This document shows positions 9,604 through 19,900 of a DNA stretch of 60,985 bases, piece by piece. The stretch is from CAYUVH01 sp964448135 (GTDB lineage: Bacteria > Verrucomicrobiota > Verrucomicrobiia > Limisphaerales > UBA8199), in assembly GCA_964448135.1 (NCBI GenBank), contig CAYUVH010000061.1:1-60985 (forward strand). Reading direction: 5' to 3'. The position numbers and the translations under genes are program-made. How positions within the stretch are numbered: the first letter of the stretch is position 1; each line of letters starts with the position of its first letter. The notes under the pieces are model-generated. The model did not search any database, was not told the DNA's origin, and saw nothing but the letters and a program-made list of their open reading frames with translations.

Positions 9604-10842
9604 ATGCACCTTGAAAATGTTACGGAGGGCGGCGAAGAGCCACCATCGTCTGCCGATTTCACCGACCTGAAAAAATTCCGTTCCGCCGGACGCGGCTTCT
9701 GGAAAGATGTCAACGAGACCGATTGGAATGATTGGCATTGGCAGCTCAAGAACCGGATAACCACGGCTGAGCAGCTACAGCGCCTGATGCCCACCCTGAC
9801 TCCGGAGGAATTCGCCGGGGCCAAGCTCGCCAATCATAAATTGGCGATGGCGATCACGCCCTACTTTTTCAACCTGATCGATCCGGCGGACGAAAACTGC
9901 CCGATCCGGTGGCAGGTCATTCCGCGCTTTGCCGAGACCGAGACCGCTGCGTGGGAAATGACCGATCCCTGCGGCGAAGACTCGCACTCGCCGGTGCCGG
10001 GGCTGGTGCACAGCTATCCGGACCGCGTGCTGATGCTGGTGACGGATCGCTGCGCGGCCTACTGCCGGTATTGCACGCGCTCGCGGCTGGTGAGCAACGC
10101 CACGGGTTACGATTTCCACCCGGAGTTCGACAAACAGATCGAATACATCAAGAGCATGCCGGGCATCCGGGACGTGCTATTGAGCGGCGGCGATCCCCTG
10201 CTCTTCAGCGACGACAAGCTCGACCAATTGCTCGGCCGGCTGCGCGCGATTCCGCACCTGGAATTTCTGCGCATCGGCACGCGCATCCCGATCTTTTTGC
10301 CGCAGCGCATCACGCCGAACTTGTGCGCGATCCTGAAGAAGCATCATCCGCTGTTTCTCAGCATTCATTCGAATCACCCGCGCGAATTGACGACGGAAGT
10401 CCGCGACGCGCTGGGACGGCTGGCCGATGCCGGTGTGCCGTTGGGAAATCAGTCCGTGCTGCTGAAGCACGTGAACGACGATCCCACGGTCATGAAAGCG
10501 CATGTGCAGAAACTGCTCATGTGCCGCGTGAAGCCGTATTACCTCTACCAGTGCGATTTGATCACCGGTTCCGCGCACCTGCGCGCCAGCGTGCGGCAGG
10601 GCTTGAAGATCATGGAAGAATTGCGCGGGCATACCACGGGCTACGCGGTGCCGCAATACGTGATTGATGCGCCGAACGGCGGCGGCAAAGTGCCGGTCAA
10701 TCCGGATTACGTGCTGAGCCGGAATGGCGATCGCGTGGTGATGCGGAATTACGAGGGCAAGATTTTTGAGTATCCCGAGGCGAAGGATGGGACGCCGTTG
10801 GTGGCGCGACCGAAGGAGATTGAGGAGCCGGAGTTGGTATAA
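9604..10842 (+). CDS. KamA-family radical SAM aminomutase
   Basis: 412 residues. Family members move an amino group between alpha and beta carbons (lysine or glutamate 2,3-aminomutase) using a 4Fe-4S cluster, S-adenosylmethionine and PLP. The cluster motif is C150-x3-C154-x2-C157 within DRCAAYCRYCTRSR. SAM-contacting GGDPLL follows (VLLSGGDPLLFSDDKL). The PLP lysine motif is intact in PNGGGKVPVNPDY. The N-terminal helix DWHWQLKNRITTAEQLQRL matches lysine/glutamate aminomutases rather than the shorter EF-P enzyme EpmB. Lysine and glutamate versions cannot be told apart here. The gene ends one base before a heptamer array. Confidence 0.92.
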   Translation: MHLENVTEGGEEPPSSADFTDLKKFRSAGRGFWKDVNETDWNDWHWQLKNRITTAEQLQRLMPTLTPEEFAGAKLANHKLAMAITPYFFNLIDPADENCPIRWQVIPRFAETETAAWEMTDPCGEDSHSPVPGLVHSYPDRVLMLVTDRCAAYCRYCTRSRLVSNATGYDFHPEFDKQIEYIKSMPGIRDVLLSGGDPLLFSDDKLDQLLGRLRAIPHLEFLRIGTRIPIFLPQRITPNLCAILKKHHPLFLSIHSNHPRELTTEVRDALGRLADAGVPLGNQSVLLKHVNDDPTVMKAHVQKLLMCRVKPYYLYQCDLITGSAHLRASVRQGLKIMEELRGHTTGYAVPQYVIDAPNGGGKVPVNPDYVLSRNGDRVVMRNYEGKIFEYPEAKDGTPLVARPKEIEEPELV

Positions 10843-10844
10843 AA

Positions 10845-10969
10845 GCTCGAATGACGAATGTCGAATGTCGAAAGAATGACGAAGCTCGAAATCCGAAAGG
10901 GCTGATAAAGGAGCTTTGCCTGCATCGACATTCGGGCTTCTTTGGTCATTCGAGACTCGTCATTCGGAT
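10845..10969. repeat. Paired heptamer arrays (inverted) between convergent genes
   Basis: The left arm 10845-10897 (53 bp) has unit lengths 7,7,7,7,11,7,7, and every unit ends CGAA (for example TGACGAA at 10852-10858; the 11-mer begins AGAA at 10873). The right arm 10969-10924, read on the minus strand, has unit lengths 7,7,7,7,11,7 with the same 11-mer start (AGAAGC...). Arms pair imperfectly as an inverted repeat around a core of about 26 bp that has no open frame. The left arm begins 2 bp after the kamA-type stop. The recG stop codon TGA (10962-10960) is the first three bases of a right-arm unit. Confidence 0.85.
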
Positions 10970-12963
10970 TTTGGGCTTGGCACATTTGCCACATAGTCCC
11001 GCGCTCTCCGAATTAGCTCCAAGTCCTTGCTGAGATCGCCGAACTTTAACCGTGGCATTCCGCTTTGTTGCTGGCCCAGCATGTCGCCGGGCCCGCGCAG
11101 GGCGAGATCGGCTTCGGCGATGCGGAAACCGTCCGTGGTATCTTCCAGCACCTTCAACCGCCGGCGGGCTTCGGGGGTTTTTGCGGAGGCGATGAGGATG
11201 CAGTAGGATTCGGATGCGCCCCGGCCGACGCGGCCGCGCAATTGGTGTAATTGGGCGAGGCCGAATTGCTCGGCGTTCTCGATCAGCATGATGGTGGCGT
11301 TCGGGATATCGAGTCCGACTTCGATCAGAGCGGTGGCGAGCAGGACTTTCAGGGTTCCCGCGCGAAAGGCGCCGATGGTATTTTCGCGTTCGTCGGCGCC
11401 GATTTTTCCGTGGAGCATGCCGACAGAAAAAGGCGCGAGCGCTTTCTGCAGGCCGGCGAATTCCTTGGTGACGGCTTTCATGCCGGCGGCTCCGCTTTCC
11501 TCGACGCGCGGATACACCACAAACGTCTGGCGCCCTTTGGCAAGTTTTCCCCGGATGAAATCCCAGACGGCGGGAAGTTTCTCGGCCTCACGCACAAAGG
11601 TCCGGACCTTGCCCCGCCCGGGCGGCGACTCGTCGATCACCGACACGTCCAGGTCGCCGTAGAGCGTCAGCCCCAGCGTGCGCGGGATGGGCGTGGCCGT
11701 CATCACCAGCAAGTGCGGATATTGCCCCTTGCGAACGAGTTCCTCGCGCTGCGTGACACCGAACTTGTGCTGCTCATCAATAATGACAAGGCCCAGTTTC
11801 TCCGGAGCGAACCCCGCTTCGAGGAGCGCGTGCGTGCCGATGTAGAGAGTTCCCGGATCCCGAGGCGCGCGGGTGCGATTGCCGCCGCCGGTCCGCCGGC
11901 TGCCGGTCTGCAATTCGACGGCCACGCCGAACGGCTTGAACCATTGACTGAAATTCGCGAAATGCTGCCCGGCCAGGATTTCTGTGGGTGCCATCAGTGC
12001 GACATCGAATCCGCTCTCGATCGCCATCAGCGCGCTGCACGCGGCCACCGCCGTCTTTCCGGAACCGACGTCGCCCTGCAGCAGACGGCGCATGGGGTGG
12101 CGGCCGGATAAATCCTGCCGCACCTCGCGCAGCACGCGTGTCTGCGCGCCGGTGAGCTTGAAACCCAGGTGCGCAAGGAAGGGACGAATCAGACGATTAT
12201 CGCCGCCGCACGGCAGCGCCTGGGATTTCACCTCGAACTTTCGCCGTCGCTCCTGCAGGCGGATTTGCCAGGCGACGAATTCGTCCAACGCCAGCCGCTC
12301 GCGCGCGATTTCGGGCTCTTGTGGATTCTCGGGAAAGTGCAGCATGCGTATCGCGCGGGTGCGAGGCAGTTGAAACGCTTCCGGGGTTACCACCTGCTCC
12401 TCGCTCGACTGCGTTTCCCAGGCTCCCAGCGTCCGCCAGATCAGCGAGCGCAGCCATCGCTGCGGCACACCTTCCGTCAGCGGATAAATCGGCGTGATGC
12501 GATTGAAATGAATGCTGCCCTCCTCGCCCGATTCGATGATTTCCGTTTCCGGGTGATCCATCGTGCGCGGCTTTAGGCCGCGGAGTTTGCCGTAAACCAC
12601 GAGTTCCTCGCCGACTTTGAACTGCTTCTCCATGAACGGCAGGTTCCACCAATGGCAATAAAGCCGCGCCGTGCCGTCGTCGAGGATCAGTTCAAAAATG
12701 GATTTGGTATGGCGGGCGTACCATTTGACGCCGAGCGTCACGATTTTCCCGCGCGTGCTCGCAGCGTCGCCGAGCTGCAGCTCGCGAATGGTCTTGAGCT
12801 GCCGGCGGTCTTCATAATCGCGCGGGCGGTGCAGCAACAAATCCTCGACCGTCCAGATCTCCAAGCGCGCAAGTTGCGCCGCACGCTCCGGGCCCACGCC
12901 GGAAAGTGAAGTCACCGGTCGTTCCAAAAGTGTCACAGGAGGACTCGGGTTTCTGACGGTCAT
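10960..12963 (-). CDS. recG: ATP-dependent DNA helicase RecG
   Basis: 667 residues, slightly short of the usual 690. RecG remodels stalled replication forks and Holliday junctions. The N-terminal wedge domain has the OB-fold (GDAASTRGKIVTLGVKWYAR). Superfamily 2 helicase motifs are complete: Walker A LLQGDVGSGKTAVA, motif II VIIDEQHKFGV, motif III TATPIPRTL, and the motif V-VI region LIEVGLDIPNATIMLIE and QLRGRVGRG. The C-terminal TRG-like wedge motif DMLGQQQSG is also present. The last two codons and the stop fall inside a heptamer array, so the present C-terminus may have been reset by that element. It follows two membrane-protein genes on the same strand. Confidence 0.96.
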   Translation of the reverse strand: MTVRNPSPPVTLLERPVTSLSGVGPERAAQLARLEIWTVEDLLLHRPRDYEDRRQLKTIRELQLGDAASTRGKIVTLGVKWYARHTKSIFELILDDGTARLYCHWWNLPFMEKQFKVGEELVVYGKLRGLKPRTMDHPETEIIESGEEGSIHFNRITPIYPLTEGVPQRWLRSLIWRTLGAWETQSSEEQVVTPEAFQLPRTRAIRMLHFPENPQEPEIARERLALDEFVAWQIRLQERRRKFEVKSQALPCGGDNRLIRPFLAHLGFKLTGAQTRVLREVRQDLSGRHPMRRLLQGDVGSGKTAVAACSALMAIESGFDVALMAPTEILAGQHFANFSQWFKPFGVAVELQTGSRRTGGGNRTRAPRDPGTLYIGTHALLEAGFAPEKLGLVIIDEQHKFGVTQREELVRKGQYPHLLVMTATPIPRTLGLTLYGDLDVSVIDESPPGRGKVRTFVREAEKLPAVWDFIRGKLAKGRQTFVVYPRVEESGAAGMKAVTKEFAGLQKALAPFSVGMLHGKIGADERENTIGAFRAGTLKVLLATALIEVGLDIPNATIMLIENAEQFGLAQLHQLRGRVGRGASESYCILIASAKTPEARRRLKVLEDTTDGFRIAEADLALRGPGDMLGQQQSGMPRLKFGDLSKDLELIRRARDYVANVPSPKSE

Positions 12964-13015
12964 CTGGTTTCAGGCTAGAGACCAGCAATGGACTTGGCAA
13001 TGCGCCCACACTTCG

Positions 13016-13804
13016 TCAAAACGCCATAAGGTTGGTCTGATATTTTCGAAGTATTTCGGGCAATTCATCAGCCTTGAATCTCTTCGTTTCGTCCTTTCCA
13101 ACCAAACCACCACCTATTACCCACAGCAACTGGGGATTTCGTGGAAATACAATGACCGAGCCCGGTGCTTCTCCGGATTCGACGACAACCAGCAACTGAT
13201 AATCCTGCAAGGAACCATTGCCAGCGCCCGACATCGAACGAAGGCTTCCTTCGAGTCGCCACAGATCATTTCTAAACGCCTGCAGCGAGCTGGAAGATTG
13301 CAGGGATTGCTGGCACTGGTATTCCAGTTCCTCCAAGGCAGACCGGGCATAAGCATACCGCCCCTTTCTTTCGTAAAGCGACCCGGGACTGGCGGAGATC
13401 CAACCGACTTGATGCACCACGCCCCCGACGCTCATGCCAACAACGAAAAAGAGCGCAATCGCGATCAAGCCGCAAACCGTGGCTTTCCAAGGCCATCTCC
13501 ACGTCTTTCCGCGAGCGGTAGCGACGCTGGTGGTAATCCATCCCATGCACCAATGCGCCAGCAACAATACAATCAGGGCGCACAAACAACCCATCACAAC
13601 CAAATCACCGTTGAAGGTAATTTGAGGCAGGGTGCGTTGAATGAAGCCCATCCACCCGAATAATATTGCGAACCCGGCCTCCAACTGCCCCGCGCCAGCG
13701 CCGGTAGCCATGAAAAGGAAAAGATAAAACCCGACAAAAACCAAAAGCAGACAGCCCAGCTTGTTACGAACCCGTGGTCCGGGGTTGGTTACCGGCTCGC
13801 TCAT
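13016..13804 (-). CDS. Hypothetical membrane protein
   Basis: 262 residues. Four hydrophobic segments occupy the N-terminal half: LGCLLLVFVGFYLFLFMATG, a segment near ILFGWMGFIQ, LVVMGCLCALIVLLLAHWCM and ATVCGLIAIALFFVVGMSVG. The C-terminal half is soluble and contains SLYERKGRYAYARSALEELE, SLQDYQLLVVVESGEAPGSV and PQLLWVIGGGLVGKDETKRF. The start overlaps the end of the preceding gene by 4 bp (ATGA). The soluble part, about a value being compared with a stored default, resembles the end of its neighbour (both mention a GGAG/GGGL turn near the C-terminus), but I recognise no family. Confidence 0.75.
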   Translation of the reverse strand: MSEPVTNPGPRVRNKLGCLLLVFVGFYLFLFMATGAGAGQLEAGFAILFGWMGFIQRTLPQITFNGDLVVMGCLCALIVLLLAHWCMGWITTSVATARGKTWRWPWKATVCGLIAIALFFVVGMSVGGVVHQVGWISASPGSLYERKGRYAYARSALEELEYQCQQSLQSSSSLQAFRNDLWRLEGSLRSMSGAGNGSLQDYQLLVVVESGEAPGSVIVFPRNPQLLWVIGGGLVGKDETKRFKADELPEILRKYQTNLMAF

Positions 13805-14523
13805 GGCTGCAAACCCGACTGCAATTTCGTTTCGATTTCTTTTGTCGAAAGCTCCTGGATTTCTCCGGACATCAGCAGGGCAAATCGCTTTTCCCCGAAA
13901 TTGACCGGTTCCACCGCCAGCAGCGCCCCGGGGTCATTGGTGCCGGCCCCCCCGGAGTAAATATAATGCGAGCCAAACTGATCGGGCGATTCCCATAGTT
14001 TCTGGGGAATCTCAGCAACAAAATCGTGCGCGGGAAACCGGCCCTCATGCGTGCGCGCGTAATCGAGCAATGCCGCGCGCAATTGTTCCAGGCTCCGCCG
14101 GCGTGCCGGTTCCTGCGTCGGATCATTCAGGCGATAGGAGGTCCCCTGATGCCGCCACGCCTGAGGGGTAAGGACTTCGCGTATGCCCGAAATCATGGTG
14201 AGGATCAACAGCGTCCCGAGACCGAAAAGAAGGCAAATGCAAATCGACTGCCGATATTTGATGCGTGGCAGAACATTGAACCCCCTAACGGCATAATTCC
14301 AAATCAGTTTGAACGCCAGGGCGCAAACGAAGAACAAAAACAGGAAGAATGAAATCTCCTGGAAACGAAGCCGGTAAATGTCTCGCAGCCCATACACAGT
14401 CATGCCCGCAAAAGCACGGGAGGCGGAAGCCAAGAAAACCGCAGCCCAAACGGCGAACCTCAACGAGGAACCCGCTACGCGCTTTGACCTTCCACCTTGT
14501 CCGAGGCTTTGAATAAACGCCAT
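13801..14523 (-). CDS. Hypothetical membrane protein, pairs with downstream gene
   Basis: 240 residues from MAFIQSLGQGG. The start at 14523 is preferred over 14574 because AAGGG sits 7 bp upstream. Three hydrophobic stretches can be seen: FAVWAAVFLASASRAFAG, ISFFLFLFFVCALAFKLIW and ICICLLFGLGTLLILTMISG. A soluble C-terminal domain of about 120 residues contains RSLEQLRAALLDYARTHEGR, FPAHDFVAEIPQKLWESP and GSHYIYSGGAGTNDPGALLA. That layout resembles the globular part of type II secretion pseudopilin-like proteins in planctomycete and verrucomicrobial genomes (inference). It overlaps the next gene by 4 bp, so the two are translationally coupled. Confidence 0.72.
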   Translation of the reverse strand: MAFIQSLGQGGRSKRVAGSSLRFAVWAAVFLASASRAFAGMTVYGLRDIYRLRFQEISFFLFLFFVCALAFKLIWNYAVRGFNVLPRIKYRQSICICLLFGLGTLLILTMISGIREVLTPQAWRHQGTSYRLNDPTQEPARRRSLEQLRAALLDYARTHEGRFPAHDFVAEIPQKLWESPDQFGSHYIYSGGAGTNDPGALLAVEPVNFGEKRFALLMSGEIQELSTKEIETKLQSGLQP

Positions 14524-14588
14524 GTTTGCCCTTGTATTCTTTGACCGGCTCGCCGGTGAGATCGCACGCGGCAAATTGTTATTTTCCG

Positions 14589-16016
14589 CTAGGCCGGGCT
14601 TTCCTTCAACTTTTCCACCGGGCGAAGGTAAGCCGGGTCCACGGGGATTTCGAGGTCTTCGCCGTAGTGGAGGTAGCTGATTTGTTTGGAGATGGCTTCG
14701 AAATTGGAGAACAGCACGGCAGCGGGCAGATCGAGGTGCACCACGCCGGGTTCGGCAGCTTTGCGGGCGCGGCGGATGCGATCGCCGTCGGCGGGATGCG
14801 AATCGAACCAGCGCGTGCGGCCCATGCCCAGGGTGTCGAGGAGATGCCGGCGGCGGCCGGGTGGAATCTTCGCTTCCTGGAGCAGGACGTAGGCGGGAAA
14901 ATTGTCAGGGAGTTTGCGGTTGAGGTTCCAGCCCACGCGCATCTCCTTGTAGCCCTTGCCGGCGGCTTCGTTCAGGATGACCAGCCTTTGCATGGCGGTC
15001 TCGAACGCCGCGCTGCCGGCCACTTTGATCTCGTAGCTGTCGGCGTCGTATTCCATCTGGCGCAACAGGAGGCAGCAGACGCCGTGGCCGATGTACATCA
15101 GCATTTTTAGAACGAAGCGTGGGACGTCGATGAGCAGGCGGAGGCAGCCGGCGATGAACATGACCTGGACGTCCCGCGTGTCCTCGCTCCATTCCTCGAG
15201 GGCCACATCCCATTCGTCCTTGTCATAGACAACACTGGCAAACCAGCCGTTGACGCGGCGGATGAAGTGAGTGAACCGCATGCCGAAGCCCTGGGCGAGA
15301 TGGCCGAATTCGTGCGCGATGACGCCGGCGAATTCCCGCAAGGTCAGCCCGGCGACAAGCGGCACGCCGATGACCAGGATCAGAATCTTCGCCTGGTCGC
15401 CCGCGGCGCTGCGGCGAAATCCCGCAGCGGCGTTGACATTACAGTCGAGGTCGATGCGGGCGGGCATGGGGGCGCCCACCAAATCGCAAATCTTGGCAAT
15501 AAATGCATAAAGTGTCGGTTCGACGACCGGGTTCATGGACAGCGGCTGGGATTTCCTGGCCGGTTTGGCGAACAGCGGCTTGATCATGAAAAAGATCAGG
15601 ATGGTTCCGAGGCAAACCAGCGCGACGTAGAGGAACATTTGCGCCAGGTAAGGCAGCAGCGCGCCCCAGTGCGAAAAAAGCAGGGATCCAAAATGGTAAC
15701 CCCAATAAATCACTCCCCACGCCAGCATGCCAATCAGCGCGAGATAGAGCACGGGTAGAAGCGCCATCGTAAAGGCCACCAGCACCAGGTTGAGCTTGTA
15801 GAGCCAGGAAACCCGGGTGGGCGCGATGGGACCGGTGAAGGCCGTGAGCAGGTGGGACGCGGTGACCGTGCGGGTCTCGGGCGGCGCCTCGGGGGTGAGG
15901 ACGGTGGGCTGCTTGCAATGCGGGCAGGTGACTTCGGAGCCCACCCATTCCATGGGAAACTCGACGTGGTTGCCACACTGGGCGCAGGCGCACTTGGCCG
16001 ACAGTTCGCTGCTCAT
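14589..16016 (-). CDS. M48-family membrane metalloprotease with N-terminal zinc ribbon
   Basis: 475 residues from MSSELSAKCACAQCGNHVEF. The frame runs further upstream, but the ATG at 16016 opens directly onto a zinc ribbon (C-x2-C, then C-x2-C in VTCPHCKQP). Two or three membrane helices follow (TMALLPVLYLALIGMLAWGV, YLAQMFLYVALVCLGTILIF). The Ste24/HtpX-like catalytic motif is HEFGH in FAGVIAHEFGHLAQGFGM. The third zinc ligand is probably the Glu in MEYDADSYE. The active site faces the membrane or cytosolic side. The zinc ribbon fused to a peptidase is common in planctomycetes and verrucomicrobia; substrates are unknown. Confidence 0.88.
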   Translation of the reverse strand: MSSELSAKCACAQCGNHVEFPMEWVGSEVTCPHCKQPTVLTPEAPPETRTVTASHLLTAFTGPIAPTRVSWLYKLNLVLVAFTMALLPVLYLALIGMLAWGVIYWGYHFGSLLFSHWGALLPYLAQMFLYVALVCLGTILIFFMIKPLFAKPARKSQPLSMNPVVEPTLYAFIAKICDLVGAPMPARIDLDCNVNAAAGFRRSAAGDQAKILILVIGVPLVAGLTLREFAGVIAHEFGHLAQGFGMRFTHFIRRVNGWFASVVYDKDEWDVALEEWSEDTRDVQVMFIAGCLRLLIDVPRFVLKMLMYIGHGVCCLLLRQMEYDADSYEIKVAGSAAFETAMQRLVILNEAAGKGYKEMRVGWNLNRKLPDNFPAYVLLQEAKIPPGRRRHLLDTLGMGRTRWFDSHPADGDRIRRARKAAEPGVVHLDLPAAVLFSNFEAISKQISYLHYGEDLEIPVDPAYLRPVEKLKESPA

Positions 16017-16116
16017 ATTCCCGCCACGCCGGTCTATGCCAACCGCAGGACGAAAGCAAGAAATCAGAAGCCAGAGGCTTGACCGCCGGCGCAGAATGGT
16101 GATGGTGAAGGGCACT

Positions 16117-16950
16117 ATGGGTGAGGCGATTGATACGCCGGCGTTCAAACGATTCGAGCATGACGGCTGGGAGAAATCGGTCGAAGGCTATGACGATTTG
16201 TTCGGGCCACTGACGCGACAGATGATCGGACCGCTGCTCGAGGAATCCAGGCCGCCCAAAAGCGGCCGCTTTTTGGACATCGCCACCGGACCGGGCTATG
16301 TGGCGGCGGAGGCGTTGAAGCCGGGTGGGAAGGTTTACGCGGTGGATTTGTCGGAGGCGATGATCGCACGGGCAAGGCAAACGCATGCGCCGGGAATTGA
16401 GTTTGCCGTGGGAGATGCGGAAGGACTGGCATTTGCGGACGAATCCTTTGACGGGGCGGCGATGAATTTCGGGATGTTGCACCTGGCGGATCCGGTGAAA
16501 GCGGCGCGGGAGGCGTATCGCGTGCTGCGGCCAGGCGGGCGATTCGCGTTTACCGTGTGGTCGAAGCCGGAACAATCGCCGGGATTTGCCTTGGTGCTCG
16601 CGGCAATTGAAGCCCACGGGGACAAGGCGGTGAAACTGCCGGCGGGGCCGCCGTTTTTTCAATACAGCGATCCAGAGGCGGCGAAGGGATTACTGGCTGG
16701 AGCGGGCTTCGATTTGCCGCGGGCTCGGTTGGTTGAACTGACGTGGGAGTTGCCCGGCGCGGATTCGTTGTTTGAGGCGTTCTACGGCGGAACGGCAAGG
16801 ACGGGCGGAAATCTGCGCGCGCAGCCGGCGGCGAACCGGGAGAGGATCAGGCTGGCGGTGAGGGAAAAGGCGGCGGCTTTTGCCGTGGAAGGAAAAGTGA
16901 GATTGCCGATGGCGGCGTGGGTTTATAGCGGGGTCAAGGGCACGGACTGA
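16117..16950 (+). CDS. SAM-dependent class I methyltransferase
   Basis: 277 residues from MGEAIDTPAFKRFEHDGWEK. The start at 16117 has AAGG about 5 bp upstream, unlike the in-frame ATGs at 16096 and 16102. UbiE/COQ5-like Rossmann motifs are readable: motif I FLDIATGPGYVAAEAL, the acidic end of strand 2 in VYAVDLSEAM, motif II GDAEGLAFADESFDGAAMNF, and motif III REAYRVLRPGGRFAFTVWS. The acceptor is unknown. Its 3' end overlaps the stop region of the convergent amidase gene by 17 bp. Confidence 0.9.
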   Translation: MGEAIDTPAFKRFEHDGWEKSVEGYDDLFGPLTRQMIGPLLEESRPPKSGRFLDIATGPGYVAAEALKPGGKVYAVDLSEAMIARARQTHAPGIEFAVGDAEGLAFADESFDGAAMNFGMLHLADPVKAAREAYRVLRPGGRFAFTVWSKPEQSPGFALVLAAIEAHGDKAVKLPAGPPFFQYSDPEAAKGLLAGAGFDLPRARLVELTWELPGADSLFEAFYGGTARTGGNLRAQPAANRERIRLAVREKAAAFAVEGKVRLPMAAWVYSGVKGTD

Positions 16951-19900
16951 CGGCGGCGGCGCGGTAGAATTGCATGGGGGCGTTGTTGGTAATGGTCACG
17001 GCCCAGGTGCCGGTGCCGTTGGTCACGGTGTTGGTGCCGGCGGTGATGCCCCACCAACTCGCGATGGGTGCGAGCGGATTGGTTTGCGCCATGACGTAAT
17101 ATTGAGCGCCCACTGTTCCCTGGAAAGTGATGGTCAGGGTGCCGTCGTGGTTGTCGGCAAGCGTACCGACGGAGTTGGTCTGGCTGCACGGGATGGCCTG
17201 GTCCTGCACGAATTGCTGCACTGAGTTGCTGCTGCCGAGGAAATTCAACTCGCCGGCGTAACAGGCCAGCACGGTGTTGGTGCCGGCGGGCAGCCAACTA
17301 TTCGCGGCGATCGCGATGCCGGAGGCGAGGGCGTTGGTGCTGAAAGGAGCGCCGTTGGCCAGGAAAACCACGTTGCCGGTCGGAGTGGTGACAGCGGGCG
17401 AAACCGGCGTGATGGTCGCCGTAAAGGTCACATTGGACCCGAGGTCGGAGGGATTCACCGAAGAGGCGAGAGCCGTGGCGGAATTGGCGGGCGTGACGGT
17501 GATGGCATAGTCGAAGGTGCCGTTGCCGACGTTTGCCCCGTTGTAGCCTTTCACGTGCAGATACCAAGTGCCGGCTGTGGTTGGAGCCATTGCGATCGTG
17601 CCGGTGGACCATTGGGTTTCCAAATCAGTCCAGATGTGGATCGGGGAGGTGTCCCATGCATAGCGGTAATACTGGATCTTGCCCGGGCCGAAGCCCCCCA
17701 CGGCGGTCCAGGTGATCGTGTCGCCGAAAACCGGGGAAAGTTTGTCCGCACCGAGGCTGTTCGAAGCCGGCGGCACGGAGAGAGTCCAGACCATGTTGCT
17801 GCCGGTCTGGGCGGTCAGGTTGTGCCAGGTGCCACGGGACTCGCTGTTGTTGTCGCGGGCCTGAATTGTATAGGTGTAGGGCGTGTTGGCGGCGAGCCCG
17901 ACATCGGCAAATTCATCGCCGGCGCCTTCGCCTCCGGAACTCCAACCCGAGAGCAGGCTGCCGTTGCGATAAAGCTGCACGCCGACATCGCCGACGCGGT
18001 AATAATTGCTGCTGACGTTGCTGGTTTGATCCGCCGCTTCGTCCGCGCCGGGAACGATTCCGACGCCCTGATCCAACGGCGCAACCCAGGCGAGGTCAAT
18101 TTCATTGGCGGCCACCGCGGTCACATTGGAGAACGCAGGATTCGCGGGAGGCAGGTTGTCGATGAACACGTCCATGTAGCTGGCCCCGCCGCCGTCGGCC
18201 CAGTAGGAACCACCGGTCACACCGTTCGTCTGGAAGGAAGTGCGGCCGGAGCGGCTGACGGAGAAGAAATGGAAACGGCGATGGCCGGTTATACCGGTCG
18301 CAGTATGAGTCCAATTGGTTCCACTCAATGCGCCGCTGGTGTCGGCGTAATTGGAGTCCCCGCTGATGCCCCTGCCCCATTCATAGTGCATGACTTTCCA
18401 CAGCGGAACCGGGCCAGTGACGGAAGCCCAACCGCTCGCAGTGACCGTCGTGTTGCTGCCGTAATAATCCCCACCGGACTGCGGATTGCTGCCTCCATAG
18501 AAGCTGGCTACGTCGAGCCGCGGATACCAATCGTTCTGTTCGTAACCGATGCCGTAGCTGTAAAAGCCGCCGAGATCGAAGACGTTTACGGAGGGTTCAT
18601 TCCATTTGCGGGAGCCTCCGTTGCGCAGGCTGACGGTGCCGTTGAAGCCGCCGGTGCCATTGTGGACCTTGAAGACGATACGATTCCAACCGGTGGCCAG
18701 GCCGATGCTGGCGGTCTCGTCCTGGTCGCGCGTCAGGCCGCGCGCGGCGTTGTTGTCATTGACGAGGTTGCCGTTGACCCAGACGCGGTTGCCGTCGTCG
18801 GAGCCAATGAGGAATTTGGGACCCGCACCCGCGGGGGTGTACATCCAGGCGAAGCCGTAACTGTCCATGTTGTCGCCGCCGCCCTGGGCATTGGCATTGC
18901 CTTTGAAATCAAGCGTGTTGGCGTTGTTGCAATCGCCGGTGGTGACGCGGCCGGGTGTCTTACCGCTCAAGCCCATGCCGGTCGTGAGGACGTTGCCATG
19001 GGACGTATCCACTGCGGGGTAGAGATACAAGCCGGACTCACCCCAGGTGAACGAGCGGTTGGCGGTGTCGCTCACGCTGCTGGAGCCGTAGCCGCCGACG
19101 CAGGTCCAATCGTTGATGTAATGCCAGCGCGCGCCGTAAATGTGCATCCCGGAGGCGGCGAGCACGGGCACGCCGCAGGAGGTATTACACCCGGAGCCGC
19201 CGTCGGCGATGTTCGGATTCACGCGCCAGCCATTGATACTGAGGTCGCTCCAATCGGCGTCCAGGATGCTGAAATAGCCGTTGAGCGGGCATTGGTTCAA
19301 CGTCGGCTGCGTGGCGGTGTCACCATTACTGGCGTTGAGGAGAACGTATTTGGCCAGGGCGGTCCCGGAGCAGGTAACTTGGGCGTCACTGGCGAAATGC
19401 CCGCGACCGGACCAGTTTTGGGCGGTGTTCCAATAGAGGTTACGGTCGAAAACAGTGCAACCGCCGCCGGTCACGTTGACGCCATAGGAGTACCACTGCG
19501 GGATGTTTCCTGAGCACGTATTCTGGCCCCAGCCAACGCCCCCGCCATTTGGAGTGCCCGTCCAATCAACGGTGTACGAACCAATCGGCGTGCCGCCACC
19601 CTGGGTGGAACTGACAACGTTGATCGTCGTCGAGTAGGTGCCGCCGAACCATTCCACGCCGTCCTGCACCATTTTCCAGGCAAACGTATAGGCGCCCGGT
19701 GTGCTGGGCGCGGTGGCGTTGATCGTGAACGTGGTGGTAGCCCCTGCGGTGACGGGAGATGATGGAAGGTTCACGCGACCGAAACCCCAAGTGGTATTGT
19801 CCTGCGGACCTTGCGACCCGAGACGATAGTTGCCGGCACTCGTCCACGAGTTCACCCCATTGTTGGTCATGGTGATGGTGGCGGTGAAGGCAGCGCCGGG

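Noticed and set aside
17555..19513. 652-codon open frame on the plus strand opposite the amidase gene
   Set aside because: Its translation is low complexity (Gly/Ala/Val/Asp rich) with no start context; it is the antisense shadow of the secreted amidase.
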